A DNA stretch of 12,999 nt from Rhodothermaceae bacterium. Its GTDB lineage: Bacteria; Bacteroidota; Rhodothermia; Rhodothermales; Rubricoccaceae. The notes under the pieces were generated by a model. That model did no database searches. It saw only the letters and a list, made by a program, of their open reading frames with translations, and was not told the DNA's origin. The translations under genes were made by a program, and so were the position numbers. The stretch covers positions 1 through 12,999 of the forward strand of contig JABDIZ010000263.1 of NCBI GenBank assembly GCA_013003465.1, given 5' to 3'. This document shows positions 6,352 through 12,469 of this stretch, one piece after another (the stretch's first letter is position 1; every line of letters starts with the position of its first letter).

Positions 6352-7562
6352 CGGCGTTTCCTCAGCACAACGCTTCCGCGGCCGAGTGGTCCGATTGGCG
6401 CTGGCAGATGCGCCACCGCGTCCACGATCTTGCCACGCTGGAGCGCTACATCCATCCGACCGAGGGCGAGCGCGCCGCCATTGCTGCGACCGAAGGACTG
6501 TTCCGCTGGACCATCACGCCGTACTACGCGAGCCTGATGGACGCCATCGATCCGACCTGTCCCGTGCGTCAGCATGTTGTTCCCCAACACGCCGAAGTCG
6601 AGCCCGACATCGTGGGGGTGGTGGACCCGCTCGATGAGGTGGGGCACTCGCCCGTCAAGAACCTCGTCCACAACTATCCGGATAAGGTCGCCTTCTGCGT
6701 CACCTCGGAGTGCGCCGTCTACTGCCGCTACTGCCTCTGCAAGCGCATGGTCGGTGACGCTGACTTCATGATGCGCAAAGACGAACTGCGCGAGGCGCTT
6801 GCCTACCTCCGCGCCACGCCCGCCATCCGCGATGTGCTCCTCACCGGCGGCGACCCGCTCGTCTTCTCCGATGCCAACCTGGACTGGCTGCTCTCCGAAC
6901 TGCGCGCGATTCCCCATGTCGAGGTCGTCCGGCTCGGGTCGCGGCTGCCCGTCGTCAACCCGTTCCGCATCACGGACGCGTTGTGCGAAGTCTTGCGGAC
7001 GCACCATCCGGTGTGGCTGAATACGCACTTCAACCATCCCAAAGAACTGACGCCCGAGGCCGCTGAGGCCTGCGCGCGCCTCGCCGATGCAGGCGTGCCC
7101 CTCGGCAATCAGAGCGTGCTGTTGCGTGGCATCAACGACGACGTGGCGACGATGCGGGCACTCTGCGAGGGGCTCGTGGCTATGCGCGTGCGGCCGTACT
7201 ACCTCTACCAAGCACAACTCATCGGCGGGACGGCACACCTGAGGACGCCCATCGAGACGGGCCTGTCACTGATGCGCGAGCTGCGCGGCCACACCTCTGG
7301 CTTCGCCGTCCCCGCCTACATCCTCGACACGCCAGATGGCAAGGTGCCTCTTACGCGCGACTATGTGCTTGGCCGAGCAGGCGATCATGTGGTGATGGAG
7401 ACGACGCGCGGCACGGTCTGGGCCGAGCCCAACCCGCTCCCGGAGGGCTATGAGGCGCCAGTCCATTTGCTAGCGATCGCCTTGCCCGCCGACGCGAAGA
7501 CCATTCCGACGCGTGCTCCTACCTTCGTGCCGGTGCCCGACGGATATGCCGCGGTGGAATAA
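6348..7562 (+). CDS. KamA-family radical SAM aminomutase with altered substrate pocket
   Basis: This 404-residue protein is a clear member of the lysine 2,3-aminomutase family, PLP-dependent radical SAM enzymes. The cluster motif CAVYCRYC gives C122, C126 and C129. LLTGGDP is at 164-170, NTHFNHPKE at 225-233, GNQSVLLRGIND at 253-264, and the PLP lysine is K332 in LDTPDGKVP. By alignment from memory with the Clostridium enzyme, spacing is collinear up to Asp330. The lysine-carboxylate contact Arg134 is replaced by C131, the amine contact Asp293 by Q290, Asp330 is kept as D327, and the Gly-rich loop before the PLP lysine is two residues shorter. A shifted substrate is therefore likely. The GTG at 6348 is the preferred start: it overlaps the previous stop and is followed by a family-like N-terminus, while the upstream open frame is only the shadow of the zinc-ribbon gene. 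Confidence 0.9.
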   Translation: MTAFPQHNASAAEWSDWRWQMRHRVHDLATLERYIHPTEGERAAIAATEGLFRWTITPYYASLMDAIDPTCPVRQHVVPQHAEVEPDIVGVVDPLDEVGHSPVKNLVHNYPDKVAFCVTSECAVYCRYCLCKRMVGDADFMMRKDELREALAYLRATPAIRDVLLTGGDPLVFSDANLDWLLSELRAIPHVEVVRLGSRLPVVNPFRITDALCEVLRTHHPVWLNTHFNHPKELTPEAAEACARLADAGVPLGNQSVLLRGINDDVATMRALCEGLVAMRVRPYYLYQAQLIGGTAHLRTPIETGLSLMRELRGHTSGFAVPAYILDTPDGKVPLTRDYVLGRAGDHVVMETTRGTVWAEPNPLPEGYEAPVHLLAIALPADAKTIPTRAPTFVPVPDGYAAVE

Positions 7563-7632
7563 AGCGTGAGAAGCCTCGGACACCCGGCGCACTTTACGGC
7601 GTCAGAGAGACACGGCCCTTCACCCATCCGCC

Positions 7633-8742
7633 ATGCGCCTCGTAATCATCGGAGCCGGTTCGACTGGTCTCGCCGCTGCGTACGCTCTCCGTACGAGTGA
7701 TCTGGAGGTGGTCGTCCTCGAAAAGAGCCGGGGGGTCTCCGGCCGCGCCGCCACGCGCTGGCGCGACGTGTCGATGGGTGAACAGACCATCCGGTGGCGC
7801 TACGACCATGGCGCGCAGTACCTCAGCCCAGACCCCGCCGCGCCGTCTGCCCGGCTCGTGCGGGATGCCCTCCCTTCAGGGGATATTGTGAACCTCGCGC
7901 GTCCCGTGTGGCCGTTCGATGACGACGGTACCCTTCGGCCTGATCGAGCACATGCGGGTGCGGGGGTACAGTGGACGTACCCTGGCGGTATTGCGGAACT
8001 CGGACATCGGCTTCGTGATGCGACACCGGGGCTAGACTTACGCCTCCAGACCCGCGCCGAACGACTCGTAAAGACCGACAGCATGTGGTCTGTCGAAACG
8101 GATCGCGAGGCGGTCGAAGCAGACGCTGTGCTCATGACGGCACCCGCCCCGCAGGTCGCTGATCTGCTGGCACGGAGTACTGGCCTAGCCGAGCAAGATC
8201 CGCTTGTGTTGGCCCTGCGGGCTGTGCCGTACCGGTCGCAGTTCAGCGTTGTGCTCGGGTTCGATGAGGTGCTGGTTCGGCCCGGTCCTGCCTATGCTTA
8301 CGTCAACGCAGTCGATCATGGTGAAGCTGGCGGCAGGCACCCAGTTGCTTGGCTGGCCGTCGAGAGCGACAAGCCGGGACGGGCTCCCGAAGGGGCGACG
8401 CTCCTCCTCATTCAGATGAGTGCGGCTTGGACCGCGGACCATTTCGACGACGACCCGGCCGCAGTGGTCGCAGCGGCGATTCCGTCTGTTGAGGAGGTCT
8501 GGGGTCCGCTGCCCGCGCCGCTCTTCACCGACACGCAGCGCTGGCGCTATGCCCTCCCCGAGGCAGAGGTAAACGGGGCTGCGCTGCGCGCATCGGAGCC
8601 GGAGGGGCTCTTTATCGCGGGCGACGCCACAGCGGGCAAGGGACGCGTGCACCTCGCACTGGAAGAGGGGTTGGCCGTTGCGGAGCGGATCGAGGCTTGG
8701 TTCCAAAGCCCGGAGGATAAGGCAGGCGCCACGGCGGTGTAG
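7633..8742 (+). CDS. FAD-dependent oxidoreductase, renalase-like
   Basis: This 369-residue flavoprotein has the amine-oxidase/renalase fold. The dinucleotide-binding motif GAGSTG is at 7-12 and begins three residues after the start, with E30 (VVVLEKSRG) as the ribose-binding acid. GRAATRW at 37-43 and the YDHGAQYL segment at 57-64 follow, typical of renalase-like proteins. The C-terminal FAD motif is GLFIAGDATAGKGRVHLALEEG at 325-346. There is no signal peptide, so it is probably cytoplasmic. Family members oxidise reduced nicotinamide isomers or amines, but the substrate cannot be read here. The ATG at 7633 is well placed because the Rossmann strand starts immediately. The gene is separated from the upstream gene by 70 nt with no obvious terminator and converges on the next gene. 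Confidence 0.9.
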   Translation: MRLVIIGAGSTGLAAAYALRTSDLEVVVLEKSRGVSGRAATRWRDVSMGEQTIRWRYDHGAQYLSPDPAAPSARLVRDALPSGDIVNLARPVWPFDDDGTLRPDRAHAGAGVQWTYPGGIAELGHRLRDATPGLDLRLQTRAERLVKTDSMWSVETDREAVEADAVLMTAPAPQVADLLARSTGLAEQDPLVLALRAVPYRSQFSVVLGFDEVLVRPGPAYAYVNAVDHGEAGGRHPVAWLAVESDKPGRAPEGATLLLIQMSAAWTADHFDDDPAAVVAAAIPSVEEVWGPLPAPLFTDTQRWRYALPEAEVNGAALRASEPEGLFIAGDATAGKGRVHLALEEGLAVAERIEAWFQSPEDKAGATAV

Positions 8743-8775
8743 GAGCCCATCCGAGCGCACGAGCTACGGACCGCC
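8733..8775. terminator. Candidate bidirectional terminator hairpin between convergent genes
   Basis: GGCGGTGTAG at 8733-8742 can pair with CTAC (8764-8767) plus ACCGCC (8770-8775), giving a ten-base-pair stem with a 2-nt bulge and a 21-nt loop. The arms contain the stop codon of the oxidoreductase and reach the first base of the opposing stop triplet. There is no T-run on either side, so strength and mechanism are uncertain. Confidence 0.4.
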
Positions 8776-9290
8776 TAGGGTTCGTCGGAGACGCGCTCCA
8801 GGTCGAGGCCGACGATGGGGAGGGCGCGGCCGTCCGGGAGCGTGACGTGGCCGTTTTCCGTCCAGCGCCCGTCGGCGAGTCGCATTGCGTAACGGATCTG
8901 CCGCCCCTCCACCTCGAAGCCCCAGTCGAAGCCGCCCTCCACTGGATCGACCTCGGCCCGGATGTGCCGCCCGTCGCGGAAGGCGTCGAGGTAGTACTGG
9001 TCCATCGCTTCGTCGTACGAAAGGATGCCGAGGGCCTGGAAGACGATCCCGCCCTCGGGGCCGTCTTCGCGCCCGGTGCCCTCGATGAGAAGGATGGTCC
9101 CACTCAGCATCGGCTGCACGTGTTCGGTCTGGTAGATCGATTGCCGTTCACCGCTCGGGGTCATATGCCATGCGGGACCAGCCCACTGGCCGACCAGGAA
9201 AGCGAAGGGTTCGAGCGTCTCGTCCATCTCGGGCTGAGCGTAGGCGAGGAGGGGCAGAATCAGGAGGGTGAGTAGCAGGAGCGAGCGCAT
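8775..9290 (-). CDS. Exported lipocalin-like protein (DUF1579-type)
   Basis: This protein has 171 residues with an N-terminal signal peptide (MRSLLLLTLLILPLLAYA, probable cleavage near residue 19). The mature part is almost entirely a predicted small beta-barrel. FAFLVGQWAG at 29-38 resembles the FLxGxWxG opening of DUF1579 and related lipocalin/nitrobindin-like domains, and later strands (GILSYDE, EVEGRQIRYAMRL, DGRWTENGHV) fit that pattern. I chose the ATG at 9290; the frame stays open to 9476, but that extension overlaps the AraC gene and would bury the signal peptide. It lies 76 nt downstream of the AraC regulator on the same strand, so it may be cotranscribed. No catalytic or haem-ligand residue can be assigned with confidence. 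It is probably periplasmic, with unknown ligand. Confidence 0.78.
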   Translation of the reverse strand: MRSLLLLTLLILPLLAYAQPEMDETLEPFAFLVGQWAGPAWHMTPSGERQSIYQTEHVQPMLSGTILLIEGTGREDGPEGGIVFQALGILSYDEAMDQYYLDAFRDGRHIRAEVDPVEGGFDWGFEVEGRQIRYAMRLADGRWTENGHVTLPDGRALPIVGLDLERVSDEP

Positions 9291-9366
9291 GGCAAGCAGG
9301 GTGCGTGATTCCACAGCATAGGGGCGCAAGGCGTGGCGTGCTTGAACAAACGCGACAGCGCACCGG

Positions 9367-10137
9367 CTATGGCCGAACGCCGATGTGTTCAATCTGCCGG
9401 AGCCGCTCATGGAGTGCCGTCGGCGGCGCGCCGGTGAGAGAGGCGACCTCGCGGGCGAAGTGGGCCTGGTCGGCATAGCCGTGTTCGGCGGCTACGCGGC
9501 CCCAGGCCTCCGGCTCCTCCTGTAACACGTTCGCCACGGCATATCGGAAGCGGCGCACGCGGATGAACTGCTTTGGCGTCAGGCCCGTCGCCGCAGCGAA
9601 GCGCCGCTGCAAGGTGCGCATGCTGACTCCGAGGCTTCGCGCGAGACTACCGACACGCAGATCCCCGATGGCGGCCTCGACTCTGCGAACGGCTCGGATC
9701 ACGAGGGGATCAGGGGGCGGGGTATGCGAGGCTCGCTCCACGAGAACCGCCATGAACTGGCGAAAGCCTTGCTCCACGCCTACCGTGATCGGGCCGATGG
9801 CTTCCGCGAGGGCCGTACTGGCAAGAGCGAGCGGCCCCGTGCGGTCGATCCACAGGCGCGGGTCGAAGTCGACCAGGATCCCGGCGGCCTCCGGACGCAT
9901 CCGCAGTCCACGGGTTTGCGCCCCTGCGTAGACGGGGACCGCGAGGTCGCTCACATGCGGGCCGACCACAACCACCTGAACCTCTTCGTCGTTCTTGGTC
10001 ACCACCAGCGAGACGCAGCCGTCAGGCGGGATGTGGTGCAGGCCGGGAGGCTGCGCAGCCGGGACGGTGAACGACCAGAGGTCCTGTACAAAGGGGTGGA
10101 GCGGTTCAGGCGGTGAATCCTCTTCGTAGCGCAGCAT
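9367..10137 (-). CDS. AraC-family transcriptional regulator
   Basis: This is a 256-residue regulator. Residues 1-135 resemble the sensory half found in many AraC proteins (IPPDGCVSLVV at 36-46, then short beta strands with VVVVGP and RGLRMRPEAAGILV). The C-terminal pair of helix-turn-helix motifs is clear: the first at about 161-181 (VGSLARSLGVSMRTLQRRF), the second at about 211-231 (AWGRVAAEHGYADQAHFARE), ending in the usual F-x-x-x-x-G-x-x-P-type segment (LTGAPPTAL). The translation begins with Met at 10137 and the protein has usual family length. It is oriented away from the small membrane protein gene and sits upstream of the exported lipocalin-like gene, either of which may be its target. 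The inducer cannot be inferred. Confidence 0.92.
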   Translation of the reverse strand: MLRYEEDSPPEPLHPFVQDLWSFTVPAAQPPGLHHIPPDGCVSLVVTKNDEEVQVVVVGPHVSDLAVPVYAGAQTRGLRMRPEAAGILVDFDPRLWIDRTGPLALASTALAEAIGPITVGVEQGFRQFMAVLVERASHTPPPDPLVIRAVRRVEAAIGDLRVGSLARSLGVSMRTLQRRFAAATGLTPKQFIRVRRFRYAVANVLQEEPEAWGRVAAEHGYADQAHFAREVASLTGAPPTALHERLRQIEHIGVRP

Positions 10138-10191
10138 GGAGGCAGAGAGTAGGCTGCCGGAGAATACAGCCAGGGCAGGTGGCCCTGAAAG

Positions 10192-10221
10192 TTGAACGAT
10201 TGGGGGCGCGCACCCTACACT
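10192..10221 (+). promoter_or_regulatory. Candidate promoter for the small membrane protein gene
   Basis: TTGAAC at 10192-10197 and TACACT at 10216-10221 are separated by 18 nt and match 4 of 6 positions each of the sigma-70 consensus. The start codon is 38 nt downstream, with GGAGG at 10251-10255 between. It lies in the 122-nt gap between divergent genes, where a promoter is expected. Chance matches of this quality are common. Confidence 0.35.
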
Positions 10222-10259
10222 AGAGCGTTGCCCTGCTCATCCAATCACACGGAGGCCTC

Positions 10260-10565
10260 ATGGTTCTCACGCACATCGAGCCGATTTCGCTCGCCAAGGT
10301 CTACGCCGTCGTCTACGGCCTCATGGGGTTGCTCATCGGGTTGCCTGCCGGGTGCTTCTTCGCGCTCGTTGGCTCCCAGGTCGGTGATGCCGCTCCGCTC
10401 GCCGGGGTCGGCTTTGCTGCCGTCATCATCTACCCGATCATGTTCGCCATCATGGGCTTCGTCGGCGGGCTGATCTTCGCCTTCATCTACAACCTCGTAG
10501 CGGGTTGGGTCGGTGGCGTCGAAGTGGAATTCGACGGCATGATGGGCCACGACGATATTCTCTAG
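10260..10565 (+). CDS. Small two-helix membrane protein, DUF3566-like
   Basis: This 101-residue protein has two long hydrophobic helices, about 11-38 and 47-80, joined by a short loop. The opening ISLAKVYAVVYGLMGLLIGLPAG and the ending YNLVAGWVGGVEVEFD follow a pattern seen in small uncharacterised bacterial and archaeal membrane proteins that start with a SLAK segment and end with GGIE-like residues, often assigned to or near DUF3566. The assignment is from memory of the pattern. GGAGG at 10251-10255 is one of the few good Shine-Dalgarno sequences in the window and fixes the ATG at 10260, suggesting efficient translation. It stands alone between the divergent AraC gene and the convergent ArsS gene. 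Function is unknown. Confidence 0.85.
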   Translation: MVLTHIEPISLAKVYAVVYGLMGLLIGLPAGCFFALVGSQVGDAAPLAGVGFAAVIIYPIMFAIMGFVGGLIFAFIYNLVAGWVGGVEVEFDGMMGHDDIL

Positions 10566-10571
10566 GACGCG

Positions 10572-10603
10572 GCGCGGGAGGCTTGCCTGCGGGTCTCCCG
10601 CGC
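10572..10603. terminator. Bidirectional terminator-like hairpin
   Basis: A perfect 9-bp inverted repeat, GCGCGGGAG (10572-10580) and CTCCCGCGC (10595-10603), encloses a 14-nt loop. It fills nearly all of the 37-nt gap between the stop codons of two convergent genes, and its right arm touches the ArsS stop triplet. There is no U-tract, as is common in GC-rich genomes, but position and stem strength support shared termination. Confidence 0.6.
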
Positions 10604-11751
10604 TACACCGTGGCGCCGCCGCATGAGGAGCCTGACCCCGCGGTACAGCCATAGCAGTGCCGCGCCGTAGCGATGCGCCGCGCCTGCCACGCCGCGAGAT
10701 CGAAGTCGCGGACGTGCGGGCGTGTCATCGCTGGAACCACGGCTTCGATCTCGAGCTGCTGGTTGAAGTCGCAGTCGAAGAGGCGGCCGTCCCAGCTCAC
10801 CGAGATGGTGTTGCGGCACATCAGCCCATCAAGGGTGGCGGGATTGAAGGCGCTCACGAGGCGCTCCATGTAGGCCTCCACCATGCCCTTCTCCAACTGC
10901 CACTCCAGGTAACGCGAGATGGGGAGGTTGGTGAGCGCGAACAGCCGGTCGAACGCGACGCCGTGGTTGCGCGCCAGCGCGGCCTTCCACTCCGTTTCGA
11001 GTGAAGCCTGATTGCCGGGCAGGAAGGCGCCTACCGGGTTGGTCACGAGCGTGAGCACTCGCTTCGGATCGCCCTGGCCGTAGCCTGCGGCGTTAAGCGC
11101 CTGGAGCGCCTCGATGGACTTGGCGTAGGTCCCGTCGCCGCGCTGCGCGTCGGTGCCGAGCTGGCGGTAGTGCGGCAGTGAGCAGGCCACTTCCACGCTC
11201 CGTTCCGCGAACCAGGCCGGGAGGTGCCGGTAGCGCCGCGTCGTGAGGATGGTCAGGTTGCAGCGGTCGATGATATGGAGGCCGCGCGCCACGCATTCAT
11301 CGACGAGATACGCGAAGTGCGGGTTGAGTTCGGGGGCGCCGCCGGTCAGGTCGACCGTGTGGGCGCCTGAGGCGTCGATGGCGCGCAGGCAGGCCTCGAC
11401 CGTCTCACGGTCCATGTTCTCGTCCACTCGGTCGGGCCCGGCGTCCACGTGGCAGTGGCGGCACGTCATGTTGCACAGCTTGCCGACGTTGATCTGGAAG
11501 ATTTCCAGCGGTGCCGGGCGCAGTCCGTCACCCCAGCCCACAGCGGCCAGGTCCGCCTCGAAGCTGCCGGTGCCGGTGGGGCCGTCGGTGAGGGCGAGCG
11601 CGTCGAGGGCGTGGAGTTGGGCAGCGGGCGCCGTCAGCGGTGCCCGCCGCGCGTGGAGGCTTGTCGTGCGCTTCGGGCCATCCTGGACGGTTTCGAGGAT
11701 GGGCAGGGCCAGGGCGGCGCCGTCGCCGGATGAAAGGGAGAAATCAGACAT
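10603..11751 (-). CDS. arsS: Radical SAM enzyme of arsenosugar biosynthesis (ArsS type)
   Basis: This 382-residue radical SAM protein has the features of the ArsS family. After a variable N-terminus it has LEIFQINVGKLCNMTCRHCH at 82-101, with cluster ligands C93, C97 and C100, followed by VDAGP, then LTGGAPELNPHF at 135-146. The C-terminal half carries LMCRNTISVSWDGRLFDCDFNQQL at 310-333 (C312, C327) and the hallmark CYGCTAGSGSSCGG at 366-379 (C366, C369, C377), which is characteristic of this family. Characterised members use an adenosyl radical to join dimethylarsenite to the 5'-deoxyadenosyl group, giving a dimethylarsinoyl nucleoside, the precursor of arsenosugars. The partner AhpD-like gene is 196 nt upstream, on the same strand. 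No arsM methyltransferase is in view. The ATG at 11751 has no strong Shine-Dalgarno sequence. Confidence 0.92.
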   Translation of the reverse strand: MSDFSLSSGDGAALALPILETVQDGPKRTTSLHARRAPLTAPAAQLHALDALALTDGPTGTGSFEADLAAVGWGDGLRPAPLEIFQINVGKLCNMTCRHCHVDAGPDRVDENMDRETVEACLRAIDASGAHTVDLTGGAPELNPHFAYLVDECVARGLHIIDRCNLTILTTRRYRHLPAWFAERSVEVACSLPHYRQLGTDAQRGDGTYAKSIEALQALNAAGYGQGDPKRVLTLVTNPVGAFLPGNQASLETEWKAALARNHGVAFDRLFALTNLPISRYLEWQLEKGMVEAYMERLVSAFNPATLDGLMCRNTISVSWDGRLFDCDFNQQLEIEAVVPAMTRPHVRDFDLAAWQARRIATARHCYGCTAGSGSSCGGATV

Positions 11752-11947
11752 GCAGGGGAGGAAGGGGAGCGGCCGCGCGTAGGCCGCAGGGGGGCGTCAG
11801 CAGATGTTATCGAGCGCGTGCGTCCGGCACTCAAGATCAGGGTTCCGTATTGATCGGTGCAACAAACAACGGCCCGGCCGTTCGGATCCTGTCGTGAGGG
11901 CGCATTCCACCCTTCTGTGAGAATCGTAGGGAGCAGGTTTGCGTCGC
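11752..11947 (-). promoter_or_regulatory. Leader/intergenic region upstream of arsS
   Basis: This 196-nt gap between the AhpD-like gene and arsS contains no convincing ORF. Besides the terminator-like palindrome at 11868-11882, it holds an inverted repeat GATCA (11835-11839) / TGATC (11851-11855), spaced by 11 nt, which could be an operator. A weak promoter-like pair on the minus strand is TTGAGT (complement of 11829-11834) with TAACAT (complement of 11804-11809), 19 nt apart. Close to the start codon lies a hairpin GCGGCC (11769-11774) / GGCCGC (11782-11787). Together these suggest arsS can be transcribed separately from its partner, but each site alone is weak. Confidence 0.35.
11862..11882 (-). 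terminator. Candidate terminator after the AhpD-like gene
   Basis: A perfect 15-nt palindrome at 11868-11882 (arms AACGGCC and GGCCGTT around one base) lies 66 nt past the stop of the AhpD-like gene. Read on the minus strand it is followed by GTTTGTT, a modest T-rich tail, so it resembles an intrinsic terminator. Being an almost continuous palindrome, it could equally be the binding site of a dimeric regulator. Confidence 0.4.
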
Positions 11948-12280
11948 CTACATCAGTTGCGCCTTGGCCTGATCGAGCATCTGGATGCCGTGGACGAGCG
12001 AAGCGCCCCCTCGGATGGCGCAGGCTACGTGGACGGCCTCCGTCATCTGTTCGAGGTCCGCTCCCTTGGCGAGCGAGTCCGACGTGTAGGCGTCGATGCA
12101 GTAGGGGCACTGGACCGTGTGGGCCACGGCGAGGGCGATGAGCGCCTTCTCGCGGGCCGTCAGGGCACCGTCTTCGAAGACCTTGCCGTAGTAGGAAAAG
12201 AACGCGTCGGCGAGAGGCTGGCTGCCCTCCGCGATCTCGCCGAAGCGAGGCAGGTGTTCAGGCTTGTAGTAGGTGTCCAC
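11948..12280 (-). CDS. AhpD-like (carboxymuconolactone decarboxylase fold) protein of arsenosugar loci
   Basis: This 110-residue helical protein is of the AhpD/CMD superfamily, of the kind databases label arsenosugar biosynthesis-associated peroxidase-like protein. The core EKALIALAVAHTVQCPYCID at 44-63 carries the redox pair C58-P-Y-C61, with H54 nearby and H84 and H97 in the following helices. The His four residues after the second Cys in classical AhpD is here Y65, so the proton-relay site differs from that peroxidase. The start is a GTG at 12280. A disulfide-redox or peroxidase-like role beside ArsS is known only by genomic association. Its gene is upstream of arsS on the same strand, and the pairing of the two families makes both assignments firmer. 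Confidence 0.9.
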   Translation of the reverse strand: MDTYYKPEHLPRFGEIAEGSQPLADAFFSYYGKVFEDGALTAREKALIALAVAHTVQCPYCIDAYTSDSLAKGADLEQMTEAVHVACAIRGGASLVHGIQMLDQAKAQLM

Positions 12281-12370
12281 AGGTGGGGGAATCGGGTGAA
12301 GTAGAAGCGGTCCGAAGGTAGGGCCGCGGGAGGCCTCATGGTGGCCCCTTTCTGGCCGTCAGAGGCGCGG

Positions 12371-12400
12371 TTGTCTTTGGGGCGCCTATGCCGATAGATT
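12371..12400 (+). promoter_or_regulatory. Candidate promoter for the anchored acidic protein gene
   Basis: TTGTCT at 12371-12376 and TAGATT at 12395-12400 are 18 nt apart and each match 4 of 6 sigma-70 consensus positions. The pair lies in the 189-nt gap between divergent genes, about 70 nt before the next start codon. It is weak by sequence alone. Confidence 0.3.
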
Positions 12401-12469
12401 GCGCGCACTCACCCACCTCAAGCATCACAGCAGCGTCACGCACGAGGCGCCGCTGTTCACGCCATTCCC

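Noticed and set aside
9291..9476. N-terminal extension of the lipocalin-like protein to 9476
   Set aside because: It overlaps the AraC gene and would place an obvious signal peptide at residue 63.
11634..12110. Minus-strand open frame spanning the gap between the arsenosugar genes, including a CC pair that could suggest a small Cys peptide
   Set aside because: It overlaps both flanking genes out of frame, and its translation within the gap is low-complexity Arg/Pro/Ser.
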